Below, one piece after another: positions 35,743-45,132 of a DNA stretch of 64,000 nt. The translations under genes were made by a program, and so were the position numbers. Origin of the DNA: Chloroflexota bacterium (GTDB taxonomy: Bacteria > Chloroflexota > Anaerolineae > B4-G1 > SLSP01); assembly GCA_019873645.1 (NCBI GenBank), contig JAIOAX010000027.1:1-64000 (forward strand), written 5' to 3'. The notes under the pieces are model-generated. The model made no database searches. It saw only the letters and a list, made by a program, of their open reading frames with translations, and had not been told where the DNA came from. The first letter of the stretch is position 1; the number at the start of each line of letters is the position of its first letter.

Positions 35743-38700
35743 TCACAACATTGCCATAGCCTGCTCGTAAATTTTCAATGCTTGATCCACCAGCCCCTCG
35801 GCCATATAGGCATCGCCAAGCGCCTGCAGGAGGAGTGCATCTTGGGGCCTTGCAGCGGTCGCCTGTTGCAGGTCTGCAATGATGTCTTGAAGGTGTGCTT
35901 GAGCCTGGATCAGGTAAGCATAATGAGTCAACGCTTCCTCAGTCGCGCCGGTTCGCCACAACGCGCGCGCCAGAGAGAGGCGGCTGGCATAGTCCGATTC
36001 ATCGCGGGCGACAGCGTCACGCAGCGCCGCCAAATCCAGGCCGGCCGCCACGGCTGCAACCGGCGGCGCCGTCACAACCGCTTCTGGCGCGGGGGCTTTG
36101 GGGGCGGCTTTCGGCGCCGGAGCCTCAACGGCGGCTTTCGGCGCGGGAACCTCGGCGACGGCTTGTGGAGCCGGCGCTTTGACAACAGCTTCCACTGTCG
36201 GTGCTTTGGGGGGAATGGCTTCCGGCTTGGGCGTCTCTACAGCCGCGGCTTCCGGCGCAGGCTTGCGCCCGAGGATTTCGGCGACGCGCGCCTGCGCCTC
36301 GGCTTCGGCCTGGGCGCGCAGTTCTTCCTCTTTACCCGCCGCCAGCTTTTCGAGCCAGGCGAGCGCTTCATCGCCGGAGAGGAATTCACCCTCGGCGACG
36401 GGGATGACTTCCTCGGTCACGGCTTCTTCAACGATTTCTTCAGCAACCGGCGTTGGGGCCGGAACTGTTGGTTCTGGCGTCACACCCTCTGGTGCGGGCG
36501 CGGCTTTGCGGCCGAGGATTTCGGCGACGCGCGCTTGCGCCTCGGCTTCGGCTCGGGCGCGCAGTTCCTCTTCTTTGCCCGCCGCCAGCTTTTCGAGCCA
36601 GGCGAGGGCCTCATCGCCGGAGAGGAATTCACCTTCGGCGGCGGGGGTGACTTCCTCGGTCACGGCTTCTTCAACAACGATTTCTTCAGCCATTGGCGCC
36701 GGGGCCGGGACTGTTGGTTCCGGCGTCACAACCTCTGGCGTGGGCGTGGGCTTGCGGCCGAGGATTTCGGCGACGCGCGCTTGCGCCTCGGCTTCGGCCC
36801 GGGCGCGCAGTTCTGCTTCTTTGCCGGCTGCCAGCTTTTCGAGCCAGGCGAGCGCTTCATCGCCGGAGAGGAATTCGCCTTCGGCGACAGGCGCGACTTC
36901 CTCAGCCACTGCTTTTTCGACAGGCGGCGTCGGGGCTGGGGCCGTTGGTGCGGGCGTTACGGCTTCCGGTGCCGGTGCGGGCCTGGGCGTGCGCCCGAGA
37001 ATTTCGGCGACGCGGGCCTGGGCTTCGGCTTCGGCCTGGGCGCGCAGTTGTTCTTCCTTGCCCGCCGCCAAGCTTTCAAGCCAGGCGAGGGCCGCGTCAC
37101 CGGAGAGGAAGTCGCCTTCGGCAGCGGGGAGCGCGGCCTCGGCGGGTACCGGTGTTTCCGCAACGACCGGCGCGGGCTTTTCAATGGGCGAAACCGGCCT
37201 GGCGCGTTTGGGCTCAGGCTTGCGGCCGAGGATTTCGGCGACGCGGGCCTGGGCTTCCGCTTCGGCTTGAGCGCGCAATTCCTCTTCTTTGCCCGCCGCC
37301 AGCTTTTCGAGCCAGGCCAGCGCTTCATCCCCGGAGAGGAAGCCGCCTTCGGGGACGGGGGCCTCGACAATGCCTGCTTCGACTTGCTCTGCCAGACGCT
37401 CCCACTGGGGTAGTTCTGCTTCTACAGTAGCCTCCATAACAGGTGCTTTGATCTCGGTAGCTTCTGCCCCGAATGTCTCCCAGCCGAAAAAGCCTTCGGT
37501 AGTGGGGACCTCTTCAACCGCTTCCACAGTTGCGGCCTCAAATGCTGCACCCTGAGGCTCTGGCGTGGGTTCGGCCTTACGGCCGAGGATTTCGGCGACG
37601 CGGGCCTGCGCTTCGGCTTCAGCCTGGGCGCGCAGTTCTTCTTCTTTGCCCGTCGCAAGGCTTTCGAGCCAGGCAAGTGCCGCATCACCGGAGAGGAAAT
37701 CGCCTTCGGCGATGGGCGCTTCCTCAACGCCGCCGGCTTCGACTTGCTCTGCCAGGCGTTCCCATTCCAATAGCTCTTCTTCTACACCGGCTTCGGCGGC
37801 GGGCGTCTCAATCTCGGTCGTCTCGGCGCCGAAGGTCTCCCATCCGAAGGGTTCTGCGGCGGTAGGCGCCTCTTCAATCATAGCTTCGGTTTCTACGACC
37901 TGTGGTTCAGGGGTAGGTTCGGGCTTACGTCCGAGGATTTCGGCAACACGCGCCTGGGCTTCGGCTTCGGCCTGGGCGCGCAGCTCGTCTTCCTTGCCGG
38001 CCGTGAGGCTTTCAAGCCAGGCGAGGGCTTCCTCGCCGGAGAGGAAGTCGCCTTCAGCGGTAGGCGCTTCGATGCCGCCCGCTTCGACTTGCTCTGCCAG
38101 ACGTTCCCATTCCAGCAATTCCTCCTCGGCTGCTACGGCGGCTTCGGCGGCGGGCGCTGCGACCTCGGCGGCTTCGGTACCGAACGCTTCCCAGCCAAAG
38201 AAGCCTTCGGCGGCCGGCGCTTCTTCAACGACGGCGCTGGTCTCTGCCGCGGCTGCACCAAAAGCCGGCCATTCGGAAGGTACTTCTTCTGCAGGAGCTT
38301 CGGTCTCCGGTTCGCCCGTTTCGATCTCTGTCAGCCACTCAAGCAATTCTGCTTCGAGTGGCTCAGATTCCTGCACGGTTCCGCCGGCCGGTTGTAATTC
38401 GCTCAACCAGTCCGGAAGTTCCTCGGCCGCCGGTATTTCTGCCGCGCGTTCGGGGGCTTCGGCGGCGGTCAATTCGGCAAGCCAGTCGGGCAGTGCTGCT
38501 TCTCCGGCGGGCGCCGCGGGAGCTTCTCCAGTTTCTACGGCTTCTGTTTCGACCTGGAAGGCCGTCAACCAGTCGGGGAGTTCGCCTGCTTCGGCCAAAA
38601 GCGGCGCGGCGGTTTCTTCGGTGGTGGCAGGAGTTCTGAGCCATTCGGGGAGTTCTTCCTCTGGCGCAGCTTCCGGCACGGGCGTTGCTGCGACCGGCGC

Positions 38701-40110
38701 TGTGGGCTGTAACTCTTGTAACCAGTCAGGCAGTTCTACAGCCGGTGCGGCTTCTGGTTCTGCCGGGGCGCCGGGCTTTTTCAGCTCGCGGAGCCAGTCC
38801 GGCAATCCTTCTTCCGGCAGGGGAACTTCTTCCACTGCGGCGGCGCCGGTGGGTTCAAGCGCGGTGAGCCAGTCTAACCCTGTTTCCGGCATAGGGGTTT
38901 CGGGCGTCAACTCGCCAAGCCATTCCGGCAGGGTTTCAGCTTCCAGCGGGACTTCTTCGACGGCCGGGCCTGGTTCTTCAGGTGCGAGGGCGCCGAGCCA
39001 GTCGGGCATGGCTTCGGCTTCAGCAGCTACCGCCGGCGCTGCTTCCCGGCCACGCAGCCACTCCGGCATACCCTCCGGGGTAGCTTCCTCCGGTGCGGGA
39101 GTTTCTGCACCACCCTCGGCCATCCAGGGGAGCGCGCCGCCTGCTTCCTCTCTGCCTCCAATTTCCAGTTCGCGGAGCCAGTCGGGGATCTCGATTTGGG
39201 CTTCCAGGCCGGCCGTGATGTCTACCAGGCGAGCTTCGGTGCCGGTCATCTCCGGCATGAGTTCAGAAATGACTCCGGTGACGGACATTTGTTCAAGCTT
39301 CTTGAACCATTCAGCCTGCGTGTCAATGCCGGGTATGCCGGGCTGATAAGCCAAACGTTCCACCTTCACTTCCTGGGGTTTGAGAGGTGAAGCCGCACCA
39401 AACATCTCGTAGGCCAGCGTGTTTTCAGGATCGAGTTCTTGCGCTCGTTTGAGGTACAGTTGGCCTTCTTCCTGACCGCTATCCACCCACAGGGCGCCCA
39501 AGAGGAGGTTGGCTTTCAAGCAATAACGCATATCGTCCAGGAGCCGCTGGCAGGTGTCGGCCGCCTGGACAATTTGATCATCGCGCCAGTAGGCTTCGGC
39601 CAGCGCCAGGCGCAGGTCATGGCGGGCAGGTTGCGCGGTGAGCAGGGCGCGCAGTTCCTCGACGGCGCGGCTGGCTCGGTTCCCGCGCATATAGAGTCGC
39701 GCCAGAGCGGCGCGGTTGAGTGGGATGCGCTCCGGCTCTGTGCCGTCACGCCGCCCGTAGAGCTGCCGCAATTCATCTAGCAGGTCGGGGTTGCCGGGGT
39801 TGAGTTCGACGGCGCGTTCGAGGTTCCAGATCGCAGCGTCCAGGTTGTTCAGACGTTGATGGGCCAGCGCCAGACCGATACGCGCCATCAGATGCTCTGG
39901 ATCGGCGTTCAGGGCGCGGTGGAACATGTCCACGGCCAGTTCTGGCTGGTCGGCTTCCAGCATGGTTTTGCCCAGGAGATAGTAGGCGTTGATGTAACGC
40001 GGACGTTGGTTCAAAATGTGCCGTGTGTGGGCCACCGCTTCTACATAGCGGGCTTCTTCTATGAGATGATCAATCTCACTCTCATATTGACGTAAAGCAA
40101 TTTCAGCCAC
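35743..40110 (-). CDS. Giant TPR protein with seven 40-residue Ala/Glu repeats and a dozen PDWL repeats
   Basis: 1455 residues from the GTG at 40110, chosen for the AAGGAGGGG site. N-terminal 300 residues: TPR-like pairs (NAYYLLGKTMLEADQPELAV). Middle: about twelve copies of a (L/P)(P/E)(D/E)WL motif such as LPDWLSELQP, and then seven near-identical blocks FLSGDEALAWLEKLAAGKEE followed by LRAQAEAEAQARVAEILGRK. The C-terminus has a TPR pair again (ALRDAVARDESDYASRL). No signal peptide or membrane helix, so a cytoplasmic scaffold is likely; the role is unknown. Strong promoter and terminator flank it. Confidence 0.75.
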   Translation of the reverse strand: MAEIALRQYESEIDHLIEEARYVEAVAHTRHILNQRPRYINAYYLLGKTMLEADQPELAVDMFHRALNADPEHLMARIGLALAHQRLNNLDAAIWNLERAVELNPGNPDLLDELRQLYGRRDGTEPERIPLNRAALARLYMRGNRASRAVEELRALLTAQPARHDLRLALAEAYWRDDQIVQAADTCQRLLDDMRYCLKANLLLGALWVDSGQEEGQLYLKRAQELDPENTLAYEMFGAASPLKPQEVKVERLAYQPGIPGIDTQAEWFKKLEQMSVTGVISELMPEMTGTEARLVDITAGLEAQIEIPDWLRELEIGGREEAGGALPWMAEGGAETPAPEEATPEGMPEWLRGREAAPAVAAEAEAMPDWLGALAPEEPGPAVEEVPLEAETLPEWLGELTPETPMPETGLDWLTALEPTGAAAVEEVPLPEEGLPDWLRELKKPGAPAEPEAAPAVELPDWLQELQPTAPVAATPVPEAAPEEELPEWLRTPATTEETAAPLLAEAGELPDWLTAFQVETEAVETGEAPAAPAGEAALPDWLAELTAAEAPERAAEIPAAEELPDWLSELQPAGGTVQESEPLEAELLEWLTEIETGEPETEAPAEEVPSEWPAFGAAAAETSAVVEEAPAAEGFFGWEAFGTEAAEVAAPAAEAAVAAEEELLEWERLAEQVEAGGIEAPTAEGDFLSGEEALAWLESLTAGKEDELRAQAEAEAQARVAEILGRKPEPTPEPQVVETEAMIEEAPTAAEPFGWETFGAETTEIETPAAEAGVEEELLEWERLAEQVEAGGVEEAPIAEGDFLSGDAALAWLESLATGKEEELRAQAEAEAQARVAEILGRKAEPTPEPQGAAFEAATVEAVEEVPTTEGFFGWETFGAEATEIKAPVMEATVEAELPQWERLAEQVEAGIVEAPVPEGGFLSGDEALAWLEKLAAGKEEELRAQAEAEAQARVAEILGRKPEPKRARPVSPIEKPAPVVAETPVPAEAALPAAEGDFLSGDAALAWLESLAAGKEEQLRAQAEAEAQARVAEILGRTPRPAPAPEAVTPAPTAPAPTPPVEKAVAEEVAPVAEGEFLSGDEALAWLEKLAAGKEAELRARAEAEAQARVAEILGRKPTPTPEVVTPEPTVPAPAPMAEEIVVEEAVTEEVTPAAEGEFLSGDEALAWLEKLAAGKEEELRARAEAEAQARVAEILGRKAAPAPEGVTPEPTVPAPTPVAEEIVEEAVTEEVIPVAEGEFLSGDEALAWLEKLAAGKEEELRAQAEAEAQARVAEILGRKPAPEAAAVETPKPEAIPPKAPTVEAVVKAPAPQAVAEVPAPKAAVEAPAPKAAPKAPAPEAVVTAPPVAAVAAGLDLAALRDAVARDESDYASRLSLARALWRTGATEEALTHYAYLIQAQAHLQDIIADLQQATAARPQDALLLQALGDAYMAEGLVDQALKIYEQAMAML
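36250..38070 (-). repeat. Seven coding repeats inside the TPR gene
   Basis: Near-identical blocks of about 125 bases, at roughly 36250, 36500, 36750, 36985, 37215, 37575 and 37930, encode the FLSGDxALAWLExL blocks. Linkers between them vary in length and sequence, so copies have been gained or lost as units. Confidence 0.9.
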
Positions 40111-40224
40111 AATCCCCTCCTTAACTAAAAAGATTTCCCACTGGGGCGGCAGTATTTCTGTCAAGTGTAGAGATAGTGTTCAACAGTTTCCCTTACATAA
40201 AGTTATTATTTCTTGCTTATCTCT

Positions 40225-40253
40225 ATTATGCTATGTTTTGAAGGAAAAGTCAA
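40225..40253 (-). promoter_or_regulatory. Promoter of the TPR gene
   Basis: Minus-strand TTGACT (40248-40253) and CATAAT (40225-40230), spacer 17. The leader to the GTG is about 110 bases. Confidence 0.75.
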
Positions 40254-40275
40254 AACAACTTTTCTGTCAACTGCC

Positions 40276-40303
40276 TTGCCAAACCCCTGCCCTGTGATAG
40301 AAT
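40276..40303 (+). promoter_or_regulatory. Promoter of the membrane glycosidase-like gene
   Basis: TTGCCA (40276-40281), 16 bases, TAGAAT (40298-40303), diverging from the TPR gene promoter 23 bases away. Confidence 0.7.
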
Positions 40304-40358
40304 GGTCAGTAATCCCCATGGTGAGGAGGTGGGGTAGTTGCCTATCCTGGAGGTTGAC

Positions 40359-43300
40359 ATGAGTGATGAAAATCAGGCGGATGAGGTCATCGAGTCGCAG
40401 TTGAAATCCGAGGCCGCAATCTCCACGCCGGCGCCGATTCCGATGCCGGAAGTGGTCGAGGTGACGCCGCCGGTTGTTGCGCCGGTAGAGGCTCTGCCAC
40501 CGGAGCCACCGGTTGAAGCGGGAATGTATGATCAGGCGGCTGCGTCAGGGACGCCTGCTATGGCGCCATCTATCGTCAGTATTGCGGAACTCGAAGCGGC
40601 GAAACCCTCGGTGGCCGAGAAGCTGGGTATGTTTTTAACCGGCGTGGGCGCTTTCTTCCGGGGACGGCGCTGGTTGCTCGGAGGACTGGCGGTCCTGATT
40701 CTCCTGGTGCTTGTGGCGCTGCTGATGCCCAAATTGTCGCTGGCGCAACTGGGGGGCGCGTTTGAGGGCGGCTATACCACCCTCGATGCCACAAATCCTA
40801 CCGTTGCACACCCCGATGGCTTGAAGGTCAAACTGTCCGAGCCGATCGAGCGTAAGGTGCGCGTGAAGCTGGATTCCGTGCCTCAGGCGGACTTTGTGGC
40901 CGGAACAGCATCGGATCTGCGTCCGGCGCTGGAGATGCTGCCGTCCTATTTGACGCCCAAAAGTCCCTATTACAAAATCGTCATGCGGAGTAAGGATGTC
41001 TCCGGCCCGGCGCAGCTCGAAGTGGTCATCCCCAACGAAGCTGAACCCTGGGAAACGCTCGACCTGTATACCTGGGATGGTGATACCTGGCGCTGGTTGC
41101 CTACTAAACTGGATCGTAACGCCGAAGTCCTGACGGCGGATGTGAAAACTTTGCCTGCCTCCGTAATGGTGATGCAGACGGGCCTGGCGCAGCCGAAGAT
41201 CGCGACCGAGGCGGCGACTTTCCCGCTGCCGACGACGTTGACGCCTTCTCCAGAGACGGCACTAACCGAAGTGAACGTGCCCGGTATCTTGATCGGGACG
41301 CTCGGTGGTGTGACCGGCGACGCAACGCAGTTGCCGGCCGCGGCGCAAGGCGGTGCGTTGATGCTGGTGCCGGTTGTGCGCAACTGGGTCCCGGGGCGCG
41401 ATCCTAACTGGGCGTTGGTGAGTGCTATGCTCAATAACGCCAACGATCGTGCCTCGCACGTGCAGAATTTGCTCGGCGTGGCGCAGAGTGGAGGGTACAG
41501 CGGTCTGGTGCTGGATTATCGCCGCTTGTCCGCTGAAGACCGCGAGGCTTATGCCGGCTTCGTGACCGATCTGGCAAAGGCGTTGCATCAGAACGGTCTG
41601 TGGCTGGCCGTCGTTGTCGAGACGCCGCAGCGCACTGCCGACGGCGCATGGGACTCCGGCGGCTATGATTGGGCCGCTTTGGGAGAGGCCGCCGATCAAG
41701 TGCGCGTCGTGATGCCATTGTCGCCGGCCGCGTATACGCCGGGCGGTCTGGTTGAACAAATGCTCGCGTGGGCGGTGACGCAGGTGCATCGTCACAAGCT
41801 TGTGCCTGTTTACACGACGCTCAGCACCGACGGTGAGAAAACCGTGGGGTTGGATGCCATCCTGGCGCCGATCGGCAATGTTCAGGCTGCGACGCCGCTT
41901 ACCGACAGTGTTACGCCGGGAACGGCGCTGCTCTTCAAACTCGGCGCGATTTCCAATGTGGAAATGGATGCCCTCACAGGCGCGACGCGCCTGGTCGTTG
42001 GAGAAACGTCCCAGTGGCTGGGGACGCCGCAATGGTTGCGCACGCGCCTCGACCTGGTTTCACGGTATCATTTGGGGGGCGTGGTATTGCGCGACCTGAC
42101 CGACGCCGGAAACCTGCCCGGCATCCTGGACGCGGTGGCAGCTTATAAGGCCCAAACGACCGCGGCGGCCTCTGCCTTGCCGGAGATTGTTTGGAGGGTG
42201 ACCGCCCCGGATGGGCAGACGGCCGTCAAGCAGAGCACGCCGTTGACCCAGCCACAGTTTGGCTGGACGGCGCCGTCGCTGACCGGCACGTACCAGATCG
42301 TGGCGAACGTTGCCGGCGTGGATAAGGGAACGCTTGAAGTGCGGGTGGCGTTGCCCGCGCCGGCGGTCACTGCGACTGTAGCTCAGACCACGACGACAGA
42401 GTCCGGGACGGCCGGCACTACGGTGACGCCGCCGACCGCGACGCCCCCGGCCGAGGAACTGAAGGCCGGTTTCGTCGCCGATGTGACGGTTCCTGACAAC
42501 ACCCGTTTCCAGAAGGGGGAGAAATTCACCAAGACCTGGCGCATGCGCAATACCGGCAACACCGACTGGCCCAAAGAGACGGCGCTGGTCTTTGTCTCCG
42601 GCGAAAAGATGACCGACGTGACGAAAGTGGAGATCGGTGCGGTCAAGGTCGGCGCAAATGTGGATATCAGTGTGGAGATGACTGCACCAAGTGCCGATGG
42701 CACTTATCGGGGCGACTGGCAGATTCAAGTCGGCGACAAAGCCATTGCGGGCGGCAAGGTTTACGTGATCATCCAGGTGGGTGAACCGCCGGCTGCCACG
42801 CCGGCGCCGGTGACACCCATCGTTGCACCTGTGTCATCCGGCGGCTTCGAGTTGGGGGGACACATACGCGATCTGGGGCTGCCTTACAAAGAGAAGATGC
42901 ACTATGCCGGAATGAACTGGGTGAAAATCCAGGTGCGTTATGGCGAAGGTGCAAACTCGATTATCAACGCGGCACATGCTAACGGCTTCAAGATTCAGCT
43001 GAGCGCGTTGGGTGGGCCAACGATGGTCACGCAACCAGGCTTTGAGGATAAGTTTGCCAGTTGGGTCGCCGGGCTGGCGTCGGCGGGCGCGGATGCCATC
43101 GAGGTGTGGAACGAGCCGAACATTGACCGCGAGTGGCAGATCGGCCAGATCAGCCCGCAGGCATACACCAACCTGCTGTGCAAAGCCTACAATGCGATCA
43201 AAGCCGCGAATCGGGGTACGGCGGTCATCAGTGCGGCGCCCGCGCCGACCGGCTGGTTCGGCGGGTGCGGTCCGAACGGCTGTGATGACAAACCGTGGAT

Positions 43301-43763
43301 GGAAGGACTGTACAACGCTGGAGCGGCCAACTGCATGGATTACATCGGCGCGCATCACAACGCCGGCGCCACATCGCCCTCGGCGCGCATCGGCCATCCG
43401 GCCAATCCAGGCGATACACATCATTCGTGGTTCTTCCTGCCGCAGACCGAGTTGTACTACAACATCTTCCGCGGCACGCGCAAGCTGTTCTATACCGAAA
43501 TGGGATACGCCTCCCAGGAAGGCGTGCCGACCTTCTCCGATCAGTTTGCCTGGGCGCGCGGTACGAACAATGCGCAGCAGGCGGCCTGGCTGGCCGAGGC
43601 GGTGCAGTTGGGGATCAACACCGGCATGGTGCGCTGCATCATCGTCTGGAACATTGACTTTGTCCGCTACGACTACGACCCCCAGGATGGTTACGCTATC
43701 ATCCGGCCCGACGGCAGTTGTCCGGCCTGCGAGACGTTACACGCAGTCTTGGGAACGCGCTAA
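40359..43763 (+). CDS. Membrane protein with inactive GH18-like, NBR1/FW-like and glycosidase domains
   Basis: 1134 residues. N-terminal Pro-rich cytoplasmic tail (about 100 residues), one membrane helix (LLGGLAVLILLVLVALLMP), then extracellular parts: a YaaH-type GH18-like domain (GYSGLVLDYRRLSAEDREAY) where the catalytic Glu is Arg (codon 41520), a linker, an NBR1/FW-like immunoglobulin domain (KFTKTWRMRNTGNTDWP), a TP-rich linker, and a C-terminal clan A glycosidase domain with acid/base Glu in IEVWNEPN and nucleophile Glu in LFYTEMGYAS. Possible role in wall or surface polysaccharide binding and cutting. ATG 40359 has GGAGGT; a TTG 21 bases upstream also has GAGGAGG. Confidence 0.8.
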   Translation: MSDENQADEVIESQLKSEAAISTPAPIPMPEVVEVTPPVVAPVEALPPEPPVEAGMYDQAAASGTPAMAPSIVSIAELEAAKPSVAEKLGMFLTGVGAFFRGRRWLLGGLAVLILLVLVALLMPKLSLAQLGGAFEGGYTTLDATNPTVAHPDGLKVKLSEPIERKVRVKLDSVPQADFVAGTASDLRPALEMLPSYLTPKSPYYKIVMRSKDVSGPAQLEVVIPNEAEPWETLDLYTWDGDTWRWLPTKLDRNAEVLTADVKTLPASVMVMQTGLAQPKIATEAATFPLPTTLTPSPETALTEVNVPGILIGTLGGVTGDATQLPAAAQGGALMLVPVVRNWVPGRDPNWALVSAMLNNANDRASHVQNLLGVAQSGGYSGLVLDYRRLSAEDREAYAGFVTDLAKALHQNGLWLAVVVETPQRTADGAWDSGGYDWAALGEAADQVRVVMPLSPAAYTPGGLVEQMLAWAVTQVHRHKLVPVYTTLSTDGEKTVGLDAILAPIGNVQAATPLTDSVTPGTALLFKLGAISNVEMDALTGATRLVVGETSQWLGTPQWLRTRLDLVSRYHLGGVVLRDLTDAGNLPGILDAVAAYKAQTTAAASALPEIVWRVTAPDGQTAVKQSTPLTQPQFGWTAPSLTGTYQIVANVAGVDKGTLEVRVALPAPAVTATVAQTTTTESGTAGTTVTPPTATPPAEELKAGFVADVTVPDNTRFQKGEKFTKTWRMRNTGNTDWPKETALVFVSGEKMTDVTKVEIGAVKVGANVDISVEMTAPSADGTYRGDWQIQVGDKAIAGGKVYVIIQVGEPPAATPAPVTPIVAPVSSGGFELGGHIRDLGLPYKEKMHYAGMNWVKIQVRYGEGANSIINAAHANGFKIQLSALGGPTMVTQPGFEDKFASWVAGLASAGADAIEVWNEPNIDREWQIGQISPQAYTNLLCKAYNAIKAANRGTAVISAAPAPTGWFGGCGPNGCDDKPWMEGLYNAGAANCMDYIGAHHNAGATSPSARIGHPANPGDTHHSWFFLPQTELYYNIFRGTRKLFYTEMGYASQEGVPTFSDQFAWARGTNNAQQAAWLAEAVQLGINTGMVRCIIVWNIDFVRYDYDPQDGYAIIRPDGSCPACETLHAVLGTR

Positions 43764-43795
43764 GTCGCTTCCCACCGCTAGAAACTTTGAGAAGA

Positions 43796-43827
43796 CCCTA
43801 AGGGTTGCGCAAACCCTTAGGGTTTTT
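43796..43827 (+). terminator. Terminator of the membrane glycosidase-like gene
   Basis: CCCTAAGGGTT pairs with AACCCTTAGGG around GCGCA, and five Ts follow. obgE starts 20 bases later, so obgE must have its own start of transcription or read through. Confidence 0.8.
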
Positions 43828-43847
43828 ACTGAAATGAGGTAAGGTTT

Positions 43848-45125
43848 GTGTTTTACGATCAAGTCAAAATTCACGTGAGCGCCGGTCGGGGTGGTAACGG
43901 CGCGGTGGCCTTTCGCCGCGAGAAATACATCCCCTACGGCGGGCCTTCGGGCGGGGACGGCGGCAAGGGTGGGGATGTGGTCTTTGTGGTCAATCCCCAT
44001 CTAAACACGCTGTACCATTTCGCGCACAAGAGCGAATTTGCGGCGGCCAACGGTGAGAACGGCCGCAACAAGGACCGGCACGGCGCGGCCGGCGCCGACC
44101 TGGTGCTCGAAGTGCCGCCCGGCACGCTGATCTACGATGTGGAGACCGGTGAGGTGCTGGCGGATCTCGTCGCGGTGGGGCAACGCGCCGTTGTGGCGCG
44201 GGGTGGACGCGGGGGACGGGGCAACATCCGCTTTGCGACCCCGACCAATCAGGCGCCGCGTATCGCCGAAAACGGCGATCCCGGCGAGGAGCGTTGGCTG
44301 CGCCTGGAACTCAAACTGCTCGCTGATGTGGGGCTGGTGGGCAAGCCGAACGCGGGTAAGTCCACCTTACTTTCTGTAACGACCGCCGCTAAACCGGAGA
44401 TCGGCGATTACCCGTTCACCACGTTGCAGCCTAATCTGGGCGTTGTGGCGTTGGGACTGAATGAGACTTTTGTGCTGGCCGACTTGCCCGGCTTGATCGA
44501 GGGCGCCAGCGAGGGCAAGGGGTTGGGCCACGAGTTCCTGCGCCATATCGAGCGTACACGGGTGCTCATTCACCTGCTGGACGGCGCGGCGCTGGACCCG
44601 CTGGCCGATTTCGAGGCGATCAATGCTGAACTGGCAGCATTCGGCCACGGCTTGATGGATAAGCCGCAAATCGTGGCGATCAACAAGCTGGACATCCCCG
44701 GCGTGCAAGAGTTGTTCCCGGAGATGCAGGCTGCTTTCGCCGCGCGCGGCTACCGCGAGGTAATGGGGATTTCCGCGCTCACCCGTCTCAATACGCGCGC
44801 GTTGATGTGGCGCGCGTACCAGATGCTCCAGGAAGCGCCGCTGCCCGAATTGCCCACACCGGCCCCGGCGGTGATCCGCTTTGCAGCGGAGGAAGACGAG
44901 GGCTTCAGGGTCGCGCGCGAATCGGAGGGATTCTGGCGCGTGCATGGCGGCAAGATCGAACGCGCCGTCCAGCGCACACCCGTCAAATGGGACGAGGCGT
45001 TGTTGCGACTGCACCGTTATCTGGAGCAGGAGGGCGTGCTCGATGCCTTGCGCGAAGCCGGTGTCAAAGAAGGCGACACCGTGCGCATTGGCGATTACGA
45101 GTTTGAGTGGCGGGAGCAGGAGTAG
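43848..45125 (+). CDS. obgE: GTPase Obg
   Basis: 425 residues. Obg fold with glycine-rich start (VKIHVSAGRGGNGAVAFRRE), G domain motifs GKPNAGKSTLL (G1), TTLQPNLGVV (G2), DLPGLIEGASEGKGLG (G3), NKLD (G4), and a C-terminal OCT domain (GFRVARESEGFWRVHGGKIE). It monitors GTP and stringent response state and aids 50S ribosome maturation. GTG start with GAGGTAAGG site. Confidence 0.95.
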   Translation: MFYDQVKIHVSAGRGGNGAVAFRREKYIPYGGPSGGDGGKGGDVVFVVNPHLNTLYHFAHKSEFAAANGENGRNKDRHGAAGADLVLEVPPGTLIYDVETGEVLADLVAVGQRAVVARGGRGGRGNIRFATPTNQAPRIAENGDPGEERWLRLELKLLADVGLVGKPNAGKSTLLSVTTAAKPEIGDYPFTTLQPNLGVVALGLNETFVLADLPGLIEGASEGKGLGHEFLRHIERTRVLIHLLDGAALDPLADFEAINAELAAFGHGLMDKPQIVAINKLDIPGVQELFPEMQAAFAARGYREVMGISALTRLNTRALMWRAYQMLQEAPLPELPTPAPAVIRFAAEEDEGFRVARESEGFWRVHGGKIERAVQRTPVKWDEALLRLHRYLEQEGVLDALREAGVKEGDTVRIGDYEFEWREQE

Positions 45126-45132
45126 GCTGGGA

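Noticed and set aside
35554..37413. 619-residue Gly/Arg/Phe-rich rightward open frame
   Set aside because: Overlaps the terminator and repeats of the TPR gene and has no ribosome site; composition follows the opposite strand.
37565..39346. 593-residue open frame opposite the TPR repeat gene
   Set aside because: It is low-complexity Ser/Ala and exists because the repeated Glu/Ala codons on the other strand read as open; the minus frame has the promoter, ribosome site and TPR motifs.
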